Assembly: GCA_036971475.1 (NCBI GenBank)
Contig: JBAIZL010000006.1
Coordinates: 98,728,228-98,792,227 of the forward strand
Origin: Prosapia bicincta
Lineage: Eukaryota; Arthropoda; Insecta; Hemiptera; Cercopidae
Direction: 5' to 3'
DNA: 64,000 nt
In this document: piece by piece, positions 52,500 through 64,000 of the stretch
Layout of the letters: each line of letters opens with the position of its first letter
Numbering within the stretch: the first letter of the stretch is position 1
The notes under the pieces: generated by a model
Told to the model about the DNA's origin: nothing
Databases searched by the model: none
The model's input: only the letters and a program-made list of their open reading frames with translations
Translations under genes and position numbers: made by a program

Positions 52500-53285
52500 T
52501 CCTTGACCGCCTTAGTTATATCATTTACCATGGGGTTAAAGTCAAAACAGCTTCTTGTAGAAGGCCTTAGAGGACTTGTTTGATATTCGATGTTGAATTA
52601 ATAAACTTCGTACTTTTAAAAATCCCCGTACCCATCTGAGCATATTTTCCCTCACTCCCAATTCCTCCAGCTTACAGGTAAGACGTTCCCCTCCATATTC
52701 GGTCATATGCAGCTATGAAGTCTATAAGTACTGCAAGTGTTGACTGCTTTCGATGATAATTATCTTTAACTGCTTGTATAAATTCAAGAATTTGATCAAC
52801 TGTTTACCTATGCTGTCTAAAACCAGCTTGGCAATTGCTTATGGGTCCATTTCCCTCCAGGAAGGTTTTTAATCTTATCTCCACCATTTTTTCTGCCACT
52901 TTGCAGCAACGCTTCAGAGTGATATGGGTCTAGAGCTGCTAATTTTATTTTCGGGTTTTCTATTTTTATGAATTGGGATGACCTCCGCCTTTTTCCATTG
53001 ATGAGGCGCTCATTTAAGCCAGGTATGTTAATGAGTTTCAAGAAACTTTCACTTGCTGTGTCTCCTAGGTTTTTAATAAATCCTCAGAAGATTTTGTCAG
53101 GCCCTGGAGACTTTTTATTTTTTATAGTGGTAAGTGCAGCATCCAGTTCAGCCATAGAAAAATTGTCCTCCATTGTTGCAGTGTTTAAAAGAATTGACAG
53201 AGGCATAATGTTTGCACATATAGTCAGCAATTTCTTTCGGGCTAGTGAGAAGCTTTCGTTAACAATCATTGGTTCCCAGGTTTTC
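52500..53285 (-). pseudogene. LINE (non-LTR retrotransposon) reverse transcriptase fragment, broken
   Basis: Minus-strand translation gives successive reverse-transcriptase segments. At about 53090-53270 there is a block ending KNKKSPGPDKI, the conserved start of the RT domain in Jockey/CR1/RTE-type LINEs. At about 52950-53040 is the FLKLINIPGLNE type helix, and further on (about 52800-52900) the KMVE...GPISNCQAGFR-like region and a VDQILEFIQ segment. At about 52690-52740 a LIDFIAAYD-type block replaces the catalytic A-motif region. Frameshifts and stops separate them. The fragment ends near the 126-bp array at 52483 and near the inverted-repeat element at 53290. A dead copy with no function expected. 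Confidence 0.8.
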
Positions 53286-53289
53286 CCAT

Positions 53290-54946
53290 AATTTTCCGAT
53301 AGCGAAAATATAATTTGTCATAAGCTTATTACCCACAAAATTTTGCAGTCGGCTCTGAATTTCATACTTAGACTCATATTTAACATACTGAACATGACAA
53401 ATAAAGGGATTTTACGTAATGTTGGAGCTCCTTGGCATGTAGATTAACAAACTATAATATACAGACAGGTTATTCTATCATTTCTTCCATACACTTATTT
53501 TATAGATACAGTATAAGAAATGTATTAAATTTATGATAGAAAAGGAGGAGATATAATCACGTATATTTATAAACATCTACAGTAATCACATTTCGTGTAA
53601 GTCATTCAAAGAAAGTTGAACTGCCCGTAATCTGTATATCTAAACGAAAAATATGCAATCATATATTTTATATATTTTGCCGAGAACAAAGATCAATTAT
53701 CGTCCCGCATACAACATAATAACGACTACATGAAATATTTGCTAACAGAAAATCTTAATATAACAGATATGTAGAACAAAATAATTAATTTATAACGTTA
53801 ACTTCAGTACTCCCTTTGGATAAATTTGCAAAGTTTTGATCATATCTTAGACAGAAGTAAAATAAGATCTGAAAAAAATTATCTTAAATAGACGCAAATC
53901 TTAAAATTAGGCTTGCCCCCCGCTATTCAAGGTCATCGTTTTTTAAAAATTATATTAATGTGTAGTATATCTTTTATTTATTTTAGCAATCATCCTTTCT
54001 AAGTCGGGATGCTTAATTTCTTAAATAAAATAAAATGTACAATATTTATTTTTTAATGTGGTTTCACTCCTTTTTTATAAATTATTTAAATGAAGAAATG
54101 CGCTTATGGTCCACAGCAATAATTCTTTCTCTATTTCGCCGTTTCTCCTTTGAAAACGAAACAAACATAAATATGATGAAGGGAAACATTTAGAAGGTTT
54201 AATCATTTTTCAGTTAACATTACAAACATTTAAAAATAAGCCTGACATTAAGACGATTTAATTAAAATTCTAAATCTTTTAAAATAAATAATGAATAAGG
54301 GTTTTTAAAATTTAGGATTTATTTTTTTATTAATAACAGTGTATTATATTACTACGTTTATTGGAATTAAAAAAAAAAAAAATGTTTACTAAATAATAGC
54401 ACAATCCAATATATTCTAATCGCCGACAAGTATAGACCTATACAAAAAAGTATACAGAATAAGTTTTATAAACATGGATGTTTAATATATTTTTCTTATA
54501 TAGGGAAAGGAATATATATTTTTACTGTATTATGAGAGCATGTGGAACGATAATTGATCTTTGTTCTCGGCAAAGACCATACAATATGTGATTGCATATT
54601 TTTCCAGATTTCAGATTGCGGACAATTAGACCTTGATTTACACGGAATGTGTTTACTGTTGATGCTTATAAATATAAGAGATAATATCTCCTTAATCCTT
54701 TTATATCATACGTTTAATAATTATACTGTATTTAATAAGTGTTTGGAAGAAATGGTTGAATAGCATGTGTGTAATCTACATCCCAAGAACCTTCTACATC
54801 CCAAGAAGCTCCAACATCAAGTAAAATCCTTTTATTTGTTAAGTTCAGTATGTTAAATATGATTCCAAGTATGAAATTCGACGCTGACTTCAACATTTTG
54901 TGGGTAGTAAGCTTATAATAACTTATATTTTCGTTATCGGAAAATT
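53290..54946. mobile_element. Element with long terminal inverted repeats (~420 bp arms, 1.66 kb)
   Basis: The left arm (53290 to about 53728) and right arm (about 54535 to 54946) are diverged inverted copies. Outer ends read AATTTTCCGAT(A)GCGAAAATA and its complement. Shared internal blocks include AAGCTTATTACCCACAAAAT, AACATACTGAAC and CGAGAACAAAGATCAATTAT. The 800-bp centre is AT-rich with no coding sequence. This is the architecture of a non-autonomous long-TIR (foldback/MITE-like) DNA element. No target duplication was identified, and the superfamily is unknown. Confidence 0.75.
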
Positions 54947-57395
54947 GTTTTTTTTACTTTTTAGTAAGTGCAAATTATATATTCAGGTTCTTTTTTTTAA
55001 GTCGGTTCTGTTTAAAAAAAAAAGTATTCAATTCATTATGCGCACAGGGATAGTTTTTGTACATTTTGCCTTTTAACGATGACAATACGAAAAGATTACC
55101 AGGTGTAATCTGGCGATCTTAAAGGTTACAAATCTTTCAACGCTAATCGATTATTAAAATATTCTCGTTGCATTGCTATAGTTTCATTCACAGTATGTCT
55201 GGTAACAAAGTTTTAATAGAAGCCAACATTATAGGTCGCTAAAATTTAACAACGCATCGATCTGTTGTAACAAATCACCATAAACCACACTGTCTACACT
55301 ACTGTAGAAAAATTATGGCCTTATTATACGGCGGCGGGAAATTTTACGTGAGAGCAAAGCCTTTTCATGGAAATCGTGAGGATTTGTAGCATTACATGCT
55401 CTACAGGTCTAACTACTCACACATAAAAGAAGCCACGTCTTATTTTCTGAAAAAAACCTTATTACCATTTACATCAACGAATTACTAAAACCAACCACAA
55501 TATTGTACACGCGTTACACCAATGCGATAACGATGAAAATAAAAATTTTCGTAGCCCAAGTGGGTAATGTTAGGAATCCCAGATTGTGATGATTATTTCG
55601 TAAGTGATGTTTTAAGCGATTGGGTCAAACCATTGTTCATATTTTTGAGAACCTCCGCGTTTAACTATGTTGTAGAGGGTTTTTGATCAAGGGGATTAAC
55701 AGTTTAAAAAATTTTCCTATAAAACTCATTATTGCCGATTTATTTGAAACGGCGCAACGGGGACATTCAAACCTAAACCTATTGCGCAATATTTGTAACA
55801 TTTATACACTATATAAGTCTCTACAATGTACACGCGTTTTTCTTTGGTAAAACCACGGCTGACAACGTAGCGAAACGACTGCTGCCCGCACTAAAGCACG
55901 ACTGGCGCTCTTCAATTGTCTTAGACAGTCTTGTATGCATTGTTGCTAAGTTACTGATTGGGAGACGAAAAATTTACTCACGTATTACTTCTATTTTCTT
56001 ACACTTAGGGTTGTGTTGTTAATAAAACCTCGTTTGTTACGAGTTTAATGTGGAAAAGTAATGTCGATTCTATCATAAAGTATATTGGAATTAATGAGCA
56101 TCAGGTAAAAATGCAAAAACAATGTTCATAAAATAAAACTGTAGTTAATAAAGCGTAAAGGAAAATTAGATAATTAACACAGTGGGAACTAAGTAACATA
56201 CTCGAGTTGAGTTTGTTTTCACTGATACATTCTGTTTGTTTTTTTCTGAGACATGCTTCCAAACTGTTTTCCACGGCACATAACTTTATTTACTTCTAAA
56301 GAGTAATGTATAATGATGGTCGTAGTTAACTAATACCATAAACATAATAGTATAACTATAATACTGCCCTAATGGTGGCAAATAATGTAGTTTAATTAGG
56401 AGGCTACATAGTTTTCTAATGGCAATTCCTTTAAAATTACTTAAATATACATTTTATCTGTCTTCTGCATTTTCTTTAGCATGTGATCAGTAGACCTGTT
56501 ACAATGTTTATTGTCTAGACAAGGGTTAGAACTTCATGGTACTTCTATTTTTAGGCACTTGGTGCTTTTAACACATTTTAGCGCGTTTTGGTTCTCTGCG
56601 AACTCTCAAAACAATGAAAATTCATAGCTTTTCCTTATGGGTTGATCCTTTGGTGGTAAATACTCGAACAGTTAGTTTTTATTTTCCTTTTACTTTACTT
56701 TTTCGATATTTTCGCTTTGTCACTGGCCCAACCACCTTTTACGTCTAACAGAAAGGGGCGGAGAACCGAGTCTGAGTGTCCGGCCCTTAGGTAAGGCCAT
56801 CCGAGAGTGGATAGAGAGCACTGCCAGGACCAAACAGATGGATTATTCTGGTACGGAACACGCGAACGCTCAAAAGCTTTTTGTTTCCGAGAAGTTATAG
56901 AAAAGCTATCGAAATAGTGTCTAGTTGGAGTTAGTCAAGTTCCATGGGTAGGCCGCTTACCAATCCAGGCCTTACAGTGAGGTCGAAAGTCTCTTGCAGA
57001 CCGGTACCATAATCGTGGCACCAAGTCCCCCGTCTCGAACCTGATGCAAGTCACCAGCGACGGAGTCAAGAGTATGAGGTAGAATTTGTGGGGGCAAGGT
57101 TTTAATATACTGGTCTATAGTTTCTTCTAACTAAGCAACGGTCTTTGTTTTTGATTAAAAGATTGGGTCTTGAGAGTGGTTCTCCTTGTCACCATACTGC
57201 ACTTCACCATCTTCCATTCTTCTTCCCTTTTCAACAAAACTGGCTAATTTCATTGATCCAACGAGTAGTCTTGGTTCGCGCGGCTTCAAATAGTCTTTCT
57301 TGCCACTCTAAAGCGTTAGAAATGTTTTGATTGAATTTTACACTTGATTGCGCCTGTTCGTCGTAAAGTGTGTGTAGTATTGTTATCCACTGAAC

Positions 57396-57398
<3 letters not shown>
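54947..57398. other. Intergenic DNA, nothing named
   Basis: Two patches of more balanced base composition stand out, at about 55250-56000 and 56700-57080. The second lacks open frames of useful length. Neither resembles a family I recognise; a transposon 5' region or a non-coding exon is possible. Confidence 0.45.

Positions 57399-57451
<53 letters not shown>
57399..57451. repeat. (TA)n microsatellite
   Basis: Pure TA, about 53 bases. Confidence 0.97.
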
Positions 57452-57456
<5 letters not shown>

Positions 57457-57499
57457 CCATTGAATATGTATACATGTATACTTTCATTCGCCCTTGAAC

Positions 57500-57641
57500 T
57501 CTTGTTTTGGTTCACCTCGTCAATGCTAGATGAGATTCTAACGAATCGTCGGAACTGCGATTTTATGCACTGCAAATTGTACAGATATTCTCTCCATATA
57601 ATAACTATTCATCATATATTTCTATCCGTGAAGGAATATCG
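57500..57641 (+). mobile_element. Solitary half of the foldback element at 2810-3080
   Basis: Matches the right arm and right flank of that element (about 2963-3105) with roughly 15% differences: GGTTCACCTCGTCAATGCTA, GATGAGATTCTAACGAATCG, and ATCCGTGAAGGAATA at the end. No inverted partner is present here; (TA)n lies 50 bp to the left. Confidence 0.8.
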
Positions 57642-58528
57642 ATAATATACGATACGTATATCGATACGTATCAGAATATATCGATAATGAGGATGTAAAA
57701 TAAAATAAGAAGCACATATATACATTAATTTAAAGTTAATAATTTGTAAAAATTATAATACCAAGATTTCAATGTGATAAATCTACAAGAAATATAAAAT
57801 AGTACACAACTTTTCATAATACAATTTTGTAATCAGGACTTGTTTTTCGGAAACGTGTCGCCCTCGTCAGTGATAAAACCTTTTCCTACGCCTTATCTTA
57901 TTTTATTAGTGCAGATTTCGTAAAAGCTTATTATCACAAACTGACCTCTAATTTGTAATGTTAGCATCTATGTTTACAGAATCAGCTGACAATAAATTGG
58001 TTTTTACTTTTTCTTTTATATTTTGTAATTGACATTTGTAATATTTTATGACTATATTAGTGGTTTCTAAGTTTTTCTATAACCATTTTATAAACTACTA
58101 ATATTTAGAATATTGTTACAGAATTTTGAAACCTCTACTGTCAAATTTAATTAATATTATAAAGAGTAAGCGTAATTAGCAATGTAATAGCTAAAGGAAT
58201 GTACACTGAAGAAGTCTTAGATTTATATAAAAGAAAGTCGGCGTTGTAGCTTCAGCATTGTTGAACGTGTTTTTATTTCCAGCTTTCCTTACCGTCAATG
58301 TTCTTACGTCGCAGTATTTGATCCATTTATCTGAATTGCATCACATTATATCTTATTTTGCCCACTAACGTTCCGTCTCCGATACATTTTCTCAGCAACG
58401 TTTTTGCTTATATTAAACACGGGGCAAGTTTTCTTTCTTGTTACTGCTCTGTTCAGGTATTTCCTTTTCTTCAAATTCGATTTTTAAATTAATTCAGATA
58501 GAATGCGTTCTTTGTTTCATATTGAACT
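57642..58528. other. Intergenic DNA with one foldback-type arm
   Basis: 57850-57890 (complement CACTGACGAGGGCGACACGT, then TTTCCGAAAAAC) resembles the CTGANGA...GAAA motif. Nothing else recognised. Confidence 0.5.
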
Positions 58529-58631
58529 GACAAGCTGAATAAAGACTCATACGCAGCTGACTAGCTGAATGAAGACTCATACGCAGCTGACTAGCTGAAT
58601 AAAGACTCATACGCAGCTGACTAGCAGAAAA
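58529..58631. repeat. 30-bp tandem repeat, about 3.4 units
   Basis: The unit CAGCTGACTAGCTGAATAAA plus GACTCATACG is repeated with single-base changes. Confidence 0.93.
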
Positions 58632-60198
58632 GTTTCATAACCAGCTGACTAATACTTCCATTAGAGAAACTATTACACTTTTGTTGTAGATTTTATCCCA
58701 TATACTATCAGGAGTCTAATACATATCGATAATCCGATAATTAGATTTGCAATGATTCAGACCCTATAACAATGAAAAAGGTTGCCGTTTCGTACAAGTT
58801 AACAATTTTAAAGTAGTTTAGATGCATTTCAAGTTATATTCCAGTCTTTAACCAAAACGTTGACCAATTGAAAAATAATTCACTCATTTTTAAATACAAA
58901 ATTAGATGGAAATGGAAATTTTAGAATTAACAAACAGAGAATTAGAAAACTATGCAAGATTAGACTATACTTTATACAAATGTTTTTGTATATTTTTATT
59001 TTAGAAACCATCTGATAAGGCTTGTCGGGTAGTTCGTGGACATCTGTTTTTACATGCACAAGAGTAGAGAACCATTAGTTTTCAAAAGGTAGAGCCTGCT
59101 CCAGTAAAACTTACATTTTTACATGTTAACAAAGACAACTAACATTAGAGAGAAGGTAGTTTTTCAGGTGTGTTGGGTTAGTTATTTAAATAATTGTGTG
59201 TGTGTGTGTTTGTGTTTGTGAGTGAGCGAGCGCGTGAGTGTGTCTTATTGCTTTAGTGGTTCTATTCGAAATTGAGGAAGTACCATTGCTGCACGCCAAC
59301 GATTTTGAACCAAAACAAATCCGTTTAGTATTTATCATTTTACCTAAACTACGAAAATCAGTATCTGACTATACTCACAGAAGGTATAATTTGAGAAAAT
59401 AGAATATTTACAAATGATAGAAAGTGTACGTATTATAAAGTGTGTCTTAAAATACAAGGTGAGTCGGTTTCAAGTATTTTTAATGTTCTTAGAATCTGTT
59501 ATAAGCAGAGCAGTAACACTTGTTTGGTATTGGATATTCACCCATTTTGTAAGTTTTTATAATTATACATTAAAAACTATTTTATTCAATAGAATTATCC
59601 TAACGCATGTTAAACGGTATTATTATACGGATATAAGATGTCCAGTATAAAATGTTATTGTATAAGAGGAGTTTATTTTTATTTCGGTCTTTGTCAAGAG
59701 ACGTTTGGTTTTAGAAGAATTGTCGGTTTGTATTTGTTATTTAAAATAACGACCTTCTTAACGTCCTTCTATTTTTATCATTCTCCTTTCCGGTTCGCTA
59801 AAGTCTCCGTCATTCAGTGCGGTCCTTAAATCTGCGTTACTGCCGTCGTTAAATCAAACACACTCTTCTGGAATTTAATGCCGGTTACAAGTAGAAATCT
59901 CAGTAGAAATAAATAAAATCTACCTTCTACTGATGTAGATTTTTATTGCAAGTCAAAAAAAATGACTACGCGAAAACAATAAGATAAAAATATAATAATT
60001 TTCTATACAGTTTCACGACCCTATTTGTTAATCTTGTCGAAATGTTGGTAGACTGAAAAAAGCAATTTAAATGAGAAAGTAAAACTAGAACTGTACTAAA
60101 TTGCAGAAAATACCTATTTACGGAAAAACATTGGAGTTGTATGGCTTCCAACTCTTAAATTGAATTGTAACTTCAAAAAACAATTATTAAATACGTCA
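58632..60198. other. Intergenic DNA, nothing recognised
   Basis: Includes a short (GT)n at 59197-59245. Short open frames at 59414-59829 lack recognisable motifs. Confidence 0.5.
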
Positions 60199-60394
60199 CA
60201 AAAATATAGGTGAAAAACCCCAAAACCACAAAAATTAATCAAAAAATAACTAAAATAAGTTACCTAAGATTAAATCCTATCCCTATACTTTATTATTATT
60301 TTAGTTATTTCTTGATTATTTTTGTGATTTTGGAGTTTTTCACCTATATTTTTGTAATATATTGTACCACTGTGCTCTTGGTATTGTATATTAA
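60199..60394. mobile_element. Foldback element related to that at 7813-8111, internally deleted
   Basis: Arms about 60199-60262 and 60290-60355 share AACCCCAAAACCACAAAAAT and ATTTTTGTGATTTTGGAG with the intron-1 element and keep the same right-hand tail (TATATTGTACCACTGTGCTC). The inner arms with the GATGA...GAAA motif are missing. Confidence 0.7.
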
Positions 60395-60571
60395 ATACGT
60401 CCTTTTAAGTTACTCTATGCTAATTTCAAAATAACTAATTATTAATTTACACATTTTAATGGCTACTATTATTTATGCACATTACATTTATACATGCTTC
60501 CGAACACTGATTTTATTAGGTATACTAAGGTTTACTGAATTCGCTAATATTCTATTTACACTTAACACGCA

Positions 60572-60808
60572 TTAAGCGTCATTGTCTGTCATTAGAGCTT
60601 TTCGACTATTCACTACATTAAACACTGTTTTCTTCTCGCTTAACCAAACCTCTTTATCTCGACTTGTAGGTTCAAGTATTTCCATCCGGTTATTGCTAGA
60701 AGGTTCTAGAACAATATAGCTGTTATGTCTGATCAGTCTTGACTTGCCGCTTCTAGTAATTTCTATCCCTTTACTTCTTAATGGTCTCGTATTTACTAGT
60801 CGGCCCAC
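60572..60808 (-). CDS. Unidentified 78-codon open frame
   Basis: The frame from ATG has unremarkable, non-repetitive, fairly polar and basic composition (MGRLVNTRPLRSKG at the start, ending MTDNDA). I do not recognise a family. It could be a small remnant of a retroelement polyprotein or a chance frame. There is no supporting promoter or splice context, so it is listed only because it is the most protein-like unassigned frame in the right third of the window. Confidence 0.15.
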   Translation of the reverse strand: MGRLVNTRPLRSKGIEITRSGKSRLIRHNSYIVLEPSSNNRMEILEPTSRDKEVWLSEKKTVFNVVNSRKALMTDNDA

Positions 60809-61116
60809 TCTTCAAGTGTGAAAGGAAATGCACTTGTCAAGCCGTGTGCCATATTTCACGAGCGGGACCTCTGATTCTAATAGAGAAATTTAAATAATTT
60901 ATCGTAATCCAGTAATAAGAACAGATCTTGTATGCAATCATTCATTATCACTTAATTTGGTCAAAAAATACGATATTTCTGTATAAATTGAATATTGAAT
61001 ATAAAGATTATTAGAATATAGCCTCCAAATAACCTGTAAATGAAAACAAAAATCGCGCTTTGCGTTACCTCAACTTCACTTTTGGCTTTCAAGAATTTCA
61101 AGAAAGAGAAAGAAAG

Positions 61117-61119
<3 letters not shown>
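60809..61119. other. Intergenic DNA, nothing recognised
   Basis: AT-rich. Confidence 0.5.

Positions 61120-61181
<62 letters not shown>
61119..61181. repeat. (GA)n microsatellite
   Basis: About 60 bases of pure AG. Confidence 0.97.
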
Positions 61182-61185
<4 letters not shown>

Positions 61186-61552
61186 GTATCGATTATTCCT
61201 AATTAATTTTTTTCATTTGCTGTCATAATAATTTACCTTTTAAAATAATTTTACAAAGGCGGTAGTAAAGGTCTTGTAGACTTAGCATTTACGGTCGGGG
61301 ATAATCCATCACACGATATATAATTAATATTTTAATTTAATGACTGTTAATAACTATTAATTTTTTATATAGGTCACAGACAATTTTGCATTTTTAAAAA
61401 CTCAACGTTTCAAATTTCTTTAATGAAAAAACAAGAAAGAAATGCATTGAAAAAAATGACAGAATTAAATGATTTTCCATTCGCATATGAATCTTTAGTA
61501 ATGAAATTATAAGTGAAAATTAACATTATTGTGGGTTTTTTGGTCACTCGAG

Positions 61553-61555
<3 letters not shown>
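61182..61555. other. Intergenic DNA, nothing recognised
   Basis: AT-rich. Confidence 0.5.

Positions 61556-61614
<59 letters not shown>
61556..61614. repeat. (TA)n microsatellite
   Basis: Pure TA, about 58 bases. Confidence 0.97.
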
Positions 61615-61619
<5 letters not shown>

Positions 61620-62734
61620 ATTATTAATAGTAGATGTGTTAGTTTATGTTTCTAAGATTTGTCTGTTTTATTGTGATAAAAAAAATTTGACTTGTAAATG
61701 GATATTTATTAAGAATTTTAAAATTTGTTGTTGTTTTATATATTGTTATGTATTTTACAAATCGAAAGTTATGTTGTATAATTGTTTAATTAAAACTGAG
61801 CTCTTGAAAAGGAATTTCGGAAAGAAATTCGAAATGTTGAGTGTTTAAAAATGCAAAACGATATATAATTGTCAGTACAACCAACTAGATGATAAACTTA
61901 ATATTTCCCACAAGATTTATAAGAATAACTTGAAATTAAGGATGGCTAATAATACTTGATATTCAGTCAAGATTTTAAATGTTGAATAAAATTAATTACT
62001 GAATAAAGTTATAGGTTTTAATTCTTTCAGACGTTTACACAAAAAAAAAAAATTATTTATAACAATATTTTACGCAATGAAAAGACTTTAATGCCATTTC
62101 TGAAGCTAATTCCTAGGAATGGAATAAGAATGAAGGTTAAAACAAGCCTATTTAAGTTTACACATTTACAAATTAGCGAAATTCAAAGCATTAGAAATTC
62201 CAATAACATTACCAGAAATTTATTTAACAAACTCATGACAGAACATTGTTGGAATAATTATTCTTGTACAGACAAAAGTTTGGATATACGTTGCATACAA
62301 TGTTTTCTGTAAGACTAAGTTTAAAAACGATTTAAATAAAAACCTTAAAATAAAATCGAAAACAGATTTAGTAGGTTAGGTTTAACCTACTTCCATGTCT
62401 GGCTTCCAGAAATCTTCCAGACAATTTGAACCAAAGAGATAAGAAAGAAAATCGTACCCTTATAAATGCTATAGAGACGCTACGAAGCGGAAATGGTTCT
62501 GCAATCTTTTTTAAAAGAAAATTCTTATATAAAGACGTCACGTTCATGGATTCCTCCCATGTAAAGGTTCCTTGTAAGCTACAATAAGAAGTTATACTTC
62601 AAGAATGTAGCACGCGGTACACTGTGAGGCCAACTTCTACATTGTTCTTTCTAAAGTTATATTTTATTTCCTATCACACTATTAGCATATTCAGCGTTTT
62701 TAAATAGGATAAATATACAACCCTTAAAGGAAAA
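61615..62734. other. Intergenic DNA, nothing recognised
   Basis: Short frames at 61513-61848 and 62091-62312 have no recognisable motif and extreme AT bias. Confidence 0.5.
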
Positions 62735-62975
62735 TGTAATTGATCACTTTTACATTAGTTTATGACTATCCAAACTTTAATGGTTTTCGTGGATTGTAGC
62801 CTGTCTTGCTGTGTTAAACCTTTAAATTTTGTACTCCATTACGGACGGTGAAATTTAATTAATCAGTTTTACATCAGTAAATTTACAATTTTTAATTAAA
62901 GTTCGGATTGTCATAAACTAATTTAAAAGTGACTAATTAAGCTTCACCGAACGTAATAGACTAAAAAATTCAAAA
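62735..62975. mobile_element. Foldback element related to that at 30835-31125
   Basis: Inverted outer arms (ATCACTTTTACATTAGTTTATGAC at about 62742 against GTCATAAACTAATTTAAAAG at about 62910). It shares TTTTGTACTCCATTACGGACG with TTTTGTAGTCCATTACGTTCG near 30836. The inner arms are degraded. No coding capacity. Confidence 0.6.
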
Positions 62976-64000
62976 GGAAAATAGAAGTTTTTTCTATTTT
63001 AGAATAACAGTCTTCATTTAAACTTATTTTCAATTATTTTCTTTTTAAGGGTTGTCGCTTAAACTTTAATAAATAAAACCTAATACCTGATATATTCTAA
63101 TATTACAAGTAAATATTGGCTTTAGGAGAAATTAATATAATCTGCTATACACGAGCTTTCTGGGCTAAATATTTGAAATCACGATCATGGAAAGTGACAG
63201 AAATTAATATTATGCAATTTCCTGGAAAACTCATGTTTAATGTACGTCTGCACGCAAACTCCTCTAGAGGTAACTTGACCCCCAAGTAAAATATTTGTTA
63301 CATTTTTGAAGGAAAATAAACGCCTAATTATTAACTAACTGAAAACAGGTTTTTTTATAAGTAACAGAAATATACAATTTTACTTGTAAACTGAACAATA
63401 GAAATGTTTTACAAAGGCTAGATTTGGCCGCACCTAGTGAAACCTAAAAAAACTTTTAAAGCGTTTTAAAGTAAAATTTTTTATCAAGCAACAATTAGGA
63501 AGAAAATACAAGGAAGAGATTCTGTAGAACGTGACGTCATAATTAGGAAATTTCCACGAGACTGAGTAAAATCCTCAGATTGTACATTCCTTCGGAAGAC
63601 TTTCTTAATAAATAGTGACAGTTGCTGAACGTTGGCAACTGCTTTCATATTCTATCAGAAGTTGTTTTGAGGTTATGTTTAAGTCATTTTCAAATGTATT
63701 TTTCTATATACCTATAGGCATCTTATATTTTACTAAACTATAGGGGAAAGTATGAATTTGTATAATATTTAAGACTAAATCGTTTTCTCTAATTTTTGTA
63801 ACGTTAAATGTAAGTTAAAATGCATCACGAGAATTACATATGTTCATATTAAGTTAGGTAGATTTTATTTATACTGACCTATGGTGAATATTTATTAATT
63901 AACTTCATTAACTAGAGGCTATGCCAGGATAAAAAAATCACTTTTCCCCGTCTTGCCCCACCTTCCCCTACTACTACTTTTTAAACATAAATCAAACATT
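62976..64000. other. Intergenic DNA, nothing recognised
   Basis: AT-rich to the end of the window. Confidence 0.5.

Noticed and set aside
52968..53291. Plus-strand 107-codon frame
   Set aside because: Antisense of the LINE reverse-transcriptase fragment, which is clearly on the minus strand.
54554..54763. 69-codon plus-strand frame
   Set aside because: Lies in the right arm of the long inverted-repeat element; no protein motif.

Overview
This is a 64 kb window of AT-rich eukaryotic DNA: introns, (TA)n and (GT)n microsatellites, transposon relics and large satellite arrays. It holds one confidently recognised protein gene, a class A GPCR closely resembling the insect sex peptide receptor / myoinhibitory peptide receptor (SPR). 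The host is therefore an insect or close arthropod relative. The loose, repeat-rich layout would suit a large hemipteran-type genome, but the sequence alone does not fix the order.

Layout: (1) 1-6.34 kb: upstream DNA with a tRNA-like SINE candidate in two diverged copies, foldback elements and microsatellites. (2) 6.345-31.96 kb: the SPR gene on the + strand, four coding exons (6377-6819, 9798-9978, 11141-11428, 31581-31847) that join in frame to 392 codons plus stop. Intron 1 holds a 97-bp triplication and two long hairpins. Intron 2 holds an 854-bp deleted hAT transposon. Intron 3 is 20.15 kb and about 78% of it is one satellite array (11557-27373, about 214 units of 73-74 bp) in several sequence families with higher-order structure. 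Just before exon 4 the splice acceptor and exon start are duplicated 88 bp apart; the upstream copy would give a receptor lacking TM7. (3) 31.96-46.4 kb: (TA)n-linked foldback elements, a second hAT copy with its own 8-bp target duplication, long (CA)n tracts, a 160-bp (GT)n-linked minisatellite, and a degenerate 22-bp minisatellite. (4) 46.45-52.48 kb: about 48 units of a 126-bp satellite whose length is a multiple of three, giving long but probably meaningless minus-strand open frames. (5) 52.5-64 kb: a broken LINE reverse-transcriptase fragment, a 1.66 kb element with inverted arms of over 400 bp, small repeats, and much DNA in which I recognise nothing.

The most interesting observations are the duplicated last-exon acceptor of SPR, the megasatellite inside its intron, and a recurrent motif CTGANGA-N-[hairpin]-GAAA at the inner ends of several different foldback elements. 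That motif resembles a hammerhead-ribozyme core but has a consistent extra base.
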